Source: Saprospiraceae bacterium | Lineage (GTDB): Bacteria; Bacteroidota; Bacteroidia; Chitinophagales; Saprospiraceae | Reading direction: 5' to 3' | Length of the DNA: 64,000 nucleotides | NCBI GenBank assembly: GCA_016709995.1 | Contig: JADJLQ010000003.1 | Location: 310,001-374,000, forward strand | Shown: positions 61,400-64,000 of the stretch, piece by piece | Layout: every line of letters starts with the position of its first letter | Numbering within the stretch: the first letter of the stretch is position 1 | Translations under genes and position numbers: made by a program | Notes under the pieces: generated by a model | What the model saw: the letters and a program-made list of their open reading frames with translations, nothing else | What the model was told of the DNA's origin: nothing | Database searches by the model: none

Positions 61400-64000
61400 T
61401 TATTTATGGGCACGTGGTTGTGGTGTAATAGGTATCGGCAGGTTGCCTATTCGCAACGCGGTTAGAGAATCATTATTCGCTGCCACCAGTATTATTTTTT
61501 CTCCATTGGCTAAATGAATTAAGGCTAAGTCTTTTACATCACCATCCACTATAAATCCACTTTCAATTGGTCGGATTGTTTCAAAAGAAAGGTTTTGGCC
61601 TCCTTTTAAATAGCATCCATAGGAAGCATCATATCTGCCGGATTTGACTTCAGTCTGATATTCATTGCCTGCCAGCAACAAGTCTTTAAAACCATCATTG
61701 TCAACATCGAGGCAGAGGATAGTGTTTATTGGAGAGAACTGAGCTTCTTTTGGTAATATACGTTTTAGAAATTTAGCGTTTCCCAGGTTCTCGAATATGC
61801 AACTCCTGGTTTCATCACAATATAGTTTTTCAATATTATGGTTTTTCACTCCTTTAAATATATCCAAATAGGAAGCATTTGAAAAGTCCTTGTGTAACAG
61901 ATATCTTTTTTTTATTGAGGACACTTGCTCCGCAAATTGATTCCTGTTAATAGACGGAAATGATTGTTTTTTGTCCTCATTTTCTTTTATAAAATAAAAC
62001 ATAATAGGATCCATGCTTCCATTTCCATCTAAGTCCGTTGCGAAAAGCTGCATTGGCTCGGAAGTACTTACTCTATATGGACAATTTAAACCCAAATTGC
62101 CAGCCACAAAGTCCATGTCCCCATCGTTGTCAATATCGGAGGCAATCAGGCTGCGCCACATTCCATACATTTGCTGGAGGCCTGTTGATGTGGTGATTTC
62201 GCTGAGAAGGCCTTGATTGTTTTTAAAAAATCTAAGGGGCATCCATTCGCCAGCAAGGACCAAATCGATCTGGTGGTCGTTATCAAAGTCCGTCCACACA
62301 GCAGCTGTGACCATGCCTGGATGTAATAGTTCAGGACAAATCTTTGAAGTGACATCCGTAAAAACCCCATTATTGTTTTGTAATAAATAGCTTCTAGGTG
62401 CCATCGGATATGACTTGGAGACGCGTCCACCAATAAAAAGATCCTGGTCGCCATCTCCGTCAAAATCTGCAGAGGAGACACAACTTGCAATCGTTTTGAT
62501 TGAATCTGGAATGGCATAAGCTTGGAGCGTGAAATGACCTTCACCATCATTTAGGTATAGTCTGGGCTTATAATTTATTGAGTTTTCGCTATATTGTATA
62601 TCCCCACCGGTGATTAAAAGATCCTGATCCTGATCATTGTCAGCATCAAAAAAAATACAATCAATATCCTCTTCCATTTTCTGGCTGTCTATTAGTTGAG
62701 ATGAGGTAAATTTTTGTCCATTTTGTTGAGTAAAAATCTCGCCAGAAAAATTGATAGCGCCCCCAATAAAAAAGTCCTCTAATCCATCATTATTTATATC
62801 TCCTACGGCAATATGCGGACCTTGTTGTGAATATTTTTGAGGAGCTAATCTTTGAATATTGTAATCATTGAATGGGTATTCAACATGTTTATAATTAATC
62901 TGTGAAGTCGATGTAATTTCATTAAAAATAGTACCGGGATTAGTTGTCTTCGCTGATGTTTTTGGTGTTGCGTTTTTCCAAAATAGATTTATGGTAGTGT
63001 CGGTAGTCAAACCATATAGTGATTGTGTAAAGCCATCGGGCCAAATAACGCAAAGTGAATCAATATACTTTTGGCTGCCCAACCCAAAATTTAATTGCTG
63101 GTCTACACTTGAAAAATAACCTCTTACTGGGTTTTGCTCCTGGTACAGTACTTGCTGATCGGTATAGAGCAATACTTTTGTGCCGAAACCTTGTTTGTTG
63201 AGATCATCACCCTTTAATCTGATGCTTAAATAATGCACGCTAAGTGGTTTGTTTTTCTGATTGGTATTATTTTTATATACAAAAGCCTCGCTGCTTATAT
63301 TATTGACCACCAGATCTAAATCGCCGTCATTATCAAGATCAGCATACACAGCTCCGTTAGACATAGAAAGCTTTCCGATTCCACTATTGGTAGCCTCATT
63401 TGTAAAAGTCAGATTTTTGTTATTAATGTATAGATAGTTCTTCAGATTGATGTGATTTAAAGAGCTTAATTTATTTCTGATTATTTTCTCTTGCTCTGTG
63501 CGAGGGAGACTGCTTTTGAAAACTTCCTGGCTGAATTCAAGAAAATCGGCATTGATAAAATCTCTACCTATTCCATTTGTAATATGCATATCCTTCCAAC
63601 CATCATTGTTAAAATCTGCGAGTAAGACACTCCAACTCCAATCGGTAGCTTCGATGCCTGCATAAAAGCCAATTTCACTAAAAAACGGAGTTTTGACTTT
63701 ATTTATCCACCTAGTTCCATTGTTTAGTTGTAACATATTTCTCATAAATTCCGGCTCGTAGCCCATGGCTCTTTCGGCTTCATAGCGGTCGTAGTTCATA
63801 AAACTAAAAGTGGTTTTCTTTCGCTCATTGTATTCTGGCAGCATGTCAAGCGTCATGATTTCAGGCCAGCCATCATTGTTGATGTCAGCAGCATCGGATC
63901 CCATACTCGAGTAGCTTTGGTGTTTTAATGCCTTATCAATATAATTGGAGAAAGTACCGTCACCATTGTTTAACCACAATAGATCATTAGACACAAAATC
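61400..64000 (-). CDS. FG-GAP/VCBS repeat protein with UnbV (ASPIC) domain, incomplete
   Basis: At least 866 residues are visible; the frame runs through the right edge (DFVSNDLLWLNNGDGTF), so the start and signal peptide are outside. Repeated Ca-binding-like units DINNDGWPEI, DFNNDGWKDM, DLDNDGDLDLV, DFDGDGDQDLFIGG and DIDNDGDMDFVAGNLG mark an FG-GAP beta-propeller. A UnbV/ASPIC segment near residue 300 reads YFSSVDQQLNFGLG...WPDGFTQSLYG. Such proteins are often encoded beside SusC/SusD pairs in Bacteroidota and are thought to be secreted or surface exposed. No T9SS tail is visible at the C-terminus (ITPQPRAHK). Confidence 0.85.
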   Translation of the reverse strand, partial: DFVSNDLLWLNNGDGTFSNYIDKALKHQSYSSMGSDAADINNDGWPEIMTLDMLPEYNERKKTTFSFMNYDRYEAERAMGYEPEFMRNMLQLNNGTRWINKVKTPFFSEIGFYAGIEATDWSWSVLLADFNNDGWKDMHITNGIGRDFINADFLEFSQEVFKSSLPRTEQEKIIRNKLSSLNHINLKNYLYINNKNLTFTNEATNSGIGKLSMSNGAVYADLDNDGDLDLVVNNISSEAFVYKNNTNQKNKPLSVHYLSIRLKGDDLNKQGFGTKVLLYTDQQVLYQEQNPVRGYFSSVDQQLNFGLGSQKYIDSLCVIWPDGFTQSLYGLTTDTTINLFWKNATPKTSAKTTNPGTIFNEITSTSQINYKHVEYPFNDYNIQRLAPQKYSQQGPHIAVGDINNDGLEDFFIGGAINFSGEIFTQQNGQKFTSSQLIDSQKMEEDIDCIFFDADNDQDQDLLITGGDIQYSENSINYKPRLYLNDGEGHFTLQAYAIPDSIKTIASCVSSADFDGDGDQDLFIGGRVSKSYPMAPRSYLLQNNNGVFTDVTSKICPELLHPGMVTAAVWTDFDNDHQIDLVLAGEWMPLRFFKNNQGLLSEITTSTGLQQMYGMWRSLIASDIDNDGDMDFVAGNLGLNCPYRVSTSEPMQLFATDLDGNGSMDPIMFYFIKENEDKKQSFPSINRNQFAEQVSSIKKRYLLHKDFSNASYLDIFKGVKNHNIEKLYCDETRSCIFENLGNAKFLKRILPKEAQFSPINTILCLDVDNDGFKDLLLAGNEYQTEVKSGRYDASYGCYLKGGQNLSFETIRPIESGFIVDGDVKDLALIHLANGEKIILVAANNDSLTALRIGNLPIPITPQPRAHK

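Noticed and set aside
1..64000. tRNA, rRNA, CRISPR arrays, IS elements, integrases, cobalamin riboswitch
   Set aside because: None recognised by eye on either strand; the only repeats are coding repeats, the tail motif, the operators and the 55.3 kb element.

Overview
The window is a chromosomal stretch from a member of the Bacteroidota, most likely a Saprospira-like lineage. The evidence is two SusC/SusD outer-membrane uptake pairs, four large secreted proteins ending in type IX secretion (T9SS) C-terminal sorting domains, lipoproteins with Bacteroidota-style signals, MacB/FtsX-type permeases, and promoters with the TAnnTTTG -7 element typical of this phylum. No tRNA, rRNA, CRISPR array, IS element or prophage was seen.

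Layout. Positions 1-11 kb: the 3' end of an enolase-superfamily gene, a giant FN3-like secreted protein, a superfamily I helicase, a frameshifted remnant of an SPFH/band 7 gene, and a 1552-residue secreted protein with a DUF3494 (ice-binding-like) head and 17 Ig-like repeats. 11-14.6 kb: a TetR regulator with its own operator, an SRPBCC protein and a DUF1330-like protein, then an SDR dehydrogenase and a 3-hydroxyacyl-CoA dehydrogenase-like protein. 14.7-19.6 kb: a four-gene operon (caspase-like protease, TIR-like protein, adaptor-like protein, membrane-anchored STAND NTPase). This is the most interesting part of the window. Both effector candidates end in almost the same 20-residue tail, and the adaptor carries the matching motif near its N-terminus, as expected of a modular immune or cell-death system that signals by motif-motif assembly.

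19.8-37 kb: a polysaccharide utilisation locus with an AraC regulator, SusC, SusD, a T9SS-exported putative glycoside hydrolase, a five-LamG T9SS protein, then a GH130-like enzyme, an MFS transporter and a second copy of the unrecognised hydrolase-like domain. The GH130 enzyme suggests a mannoside or related beta-glycan target. 37.2-45.2 kb: a nitrosative-stress and low-oxygen block with a class II ribonucleotide reductase, Ric/ScdA repair protein, quinol-type nitric oxide reductase, an Rrf2/NsrR-like regulator and a vanadium-haloperoxidase-like lipoprotein. Three of these transcription units share a 16-bp inverted repeat in their upstream regions, which predicts a local regulon.

45.4-56.3 kb: an AGE-family epimerase lipoprotein, a MacB-like permease/ATPase/TolC export cluster, a ClC channel, a DEAD-box-type helicase with DEVD in motif II, and the pseudouridine synthase RluF. 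56.3-64 kb: a second SusD/SusC pair on the minus strand, whose SusC is broken by a 5-bp tandem duplication, and an FG-GAP/UnbV protein that runs off the end of the window.
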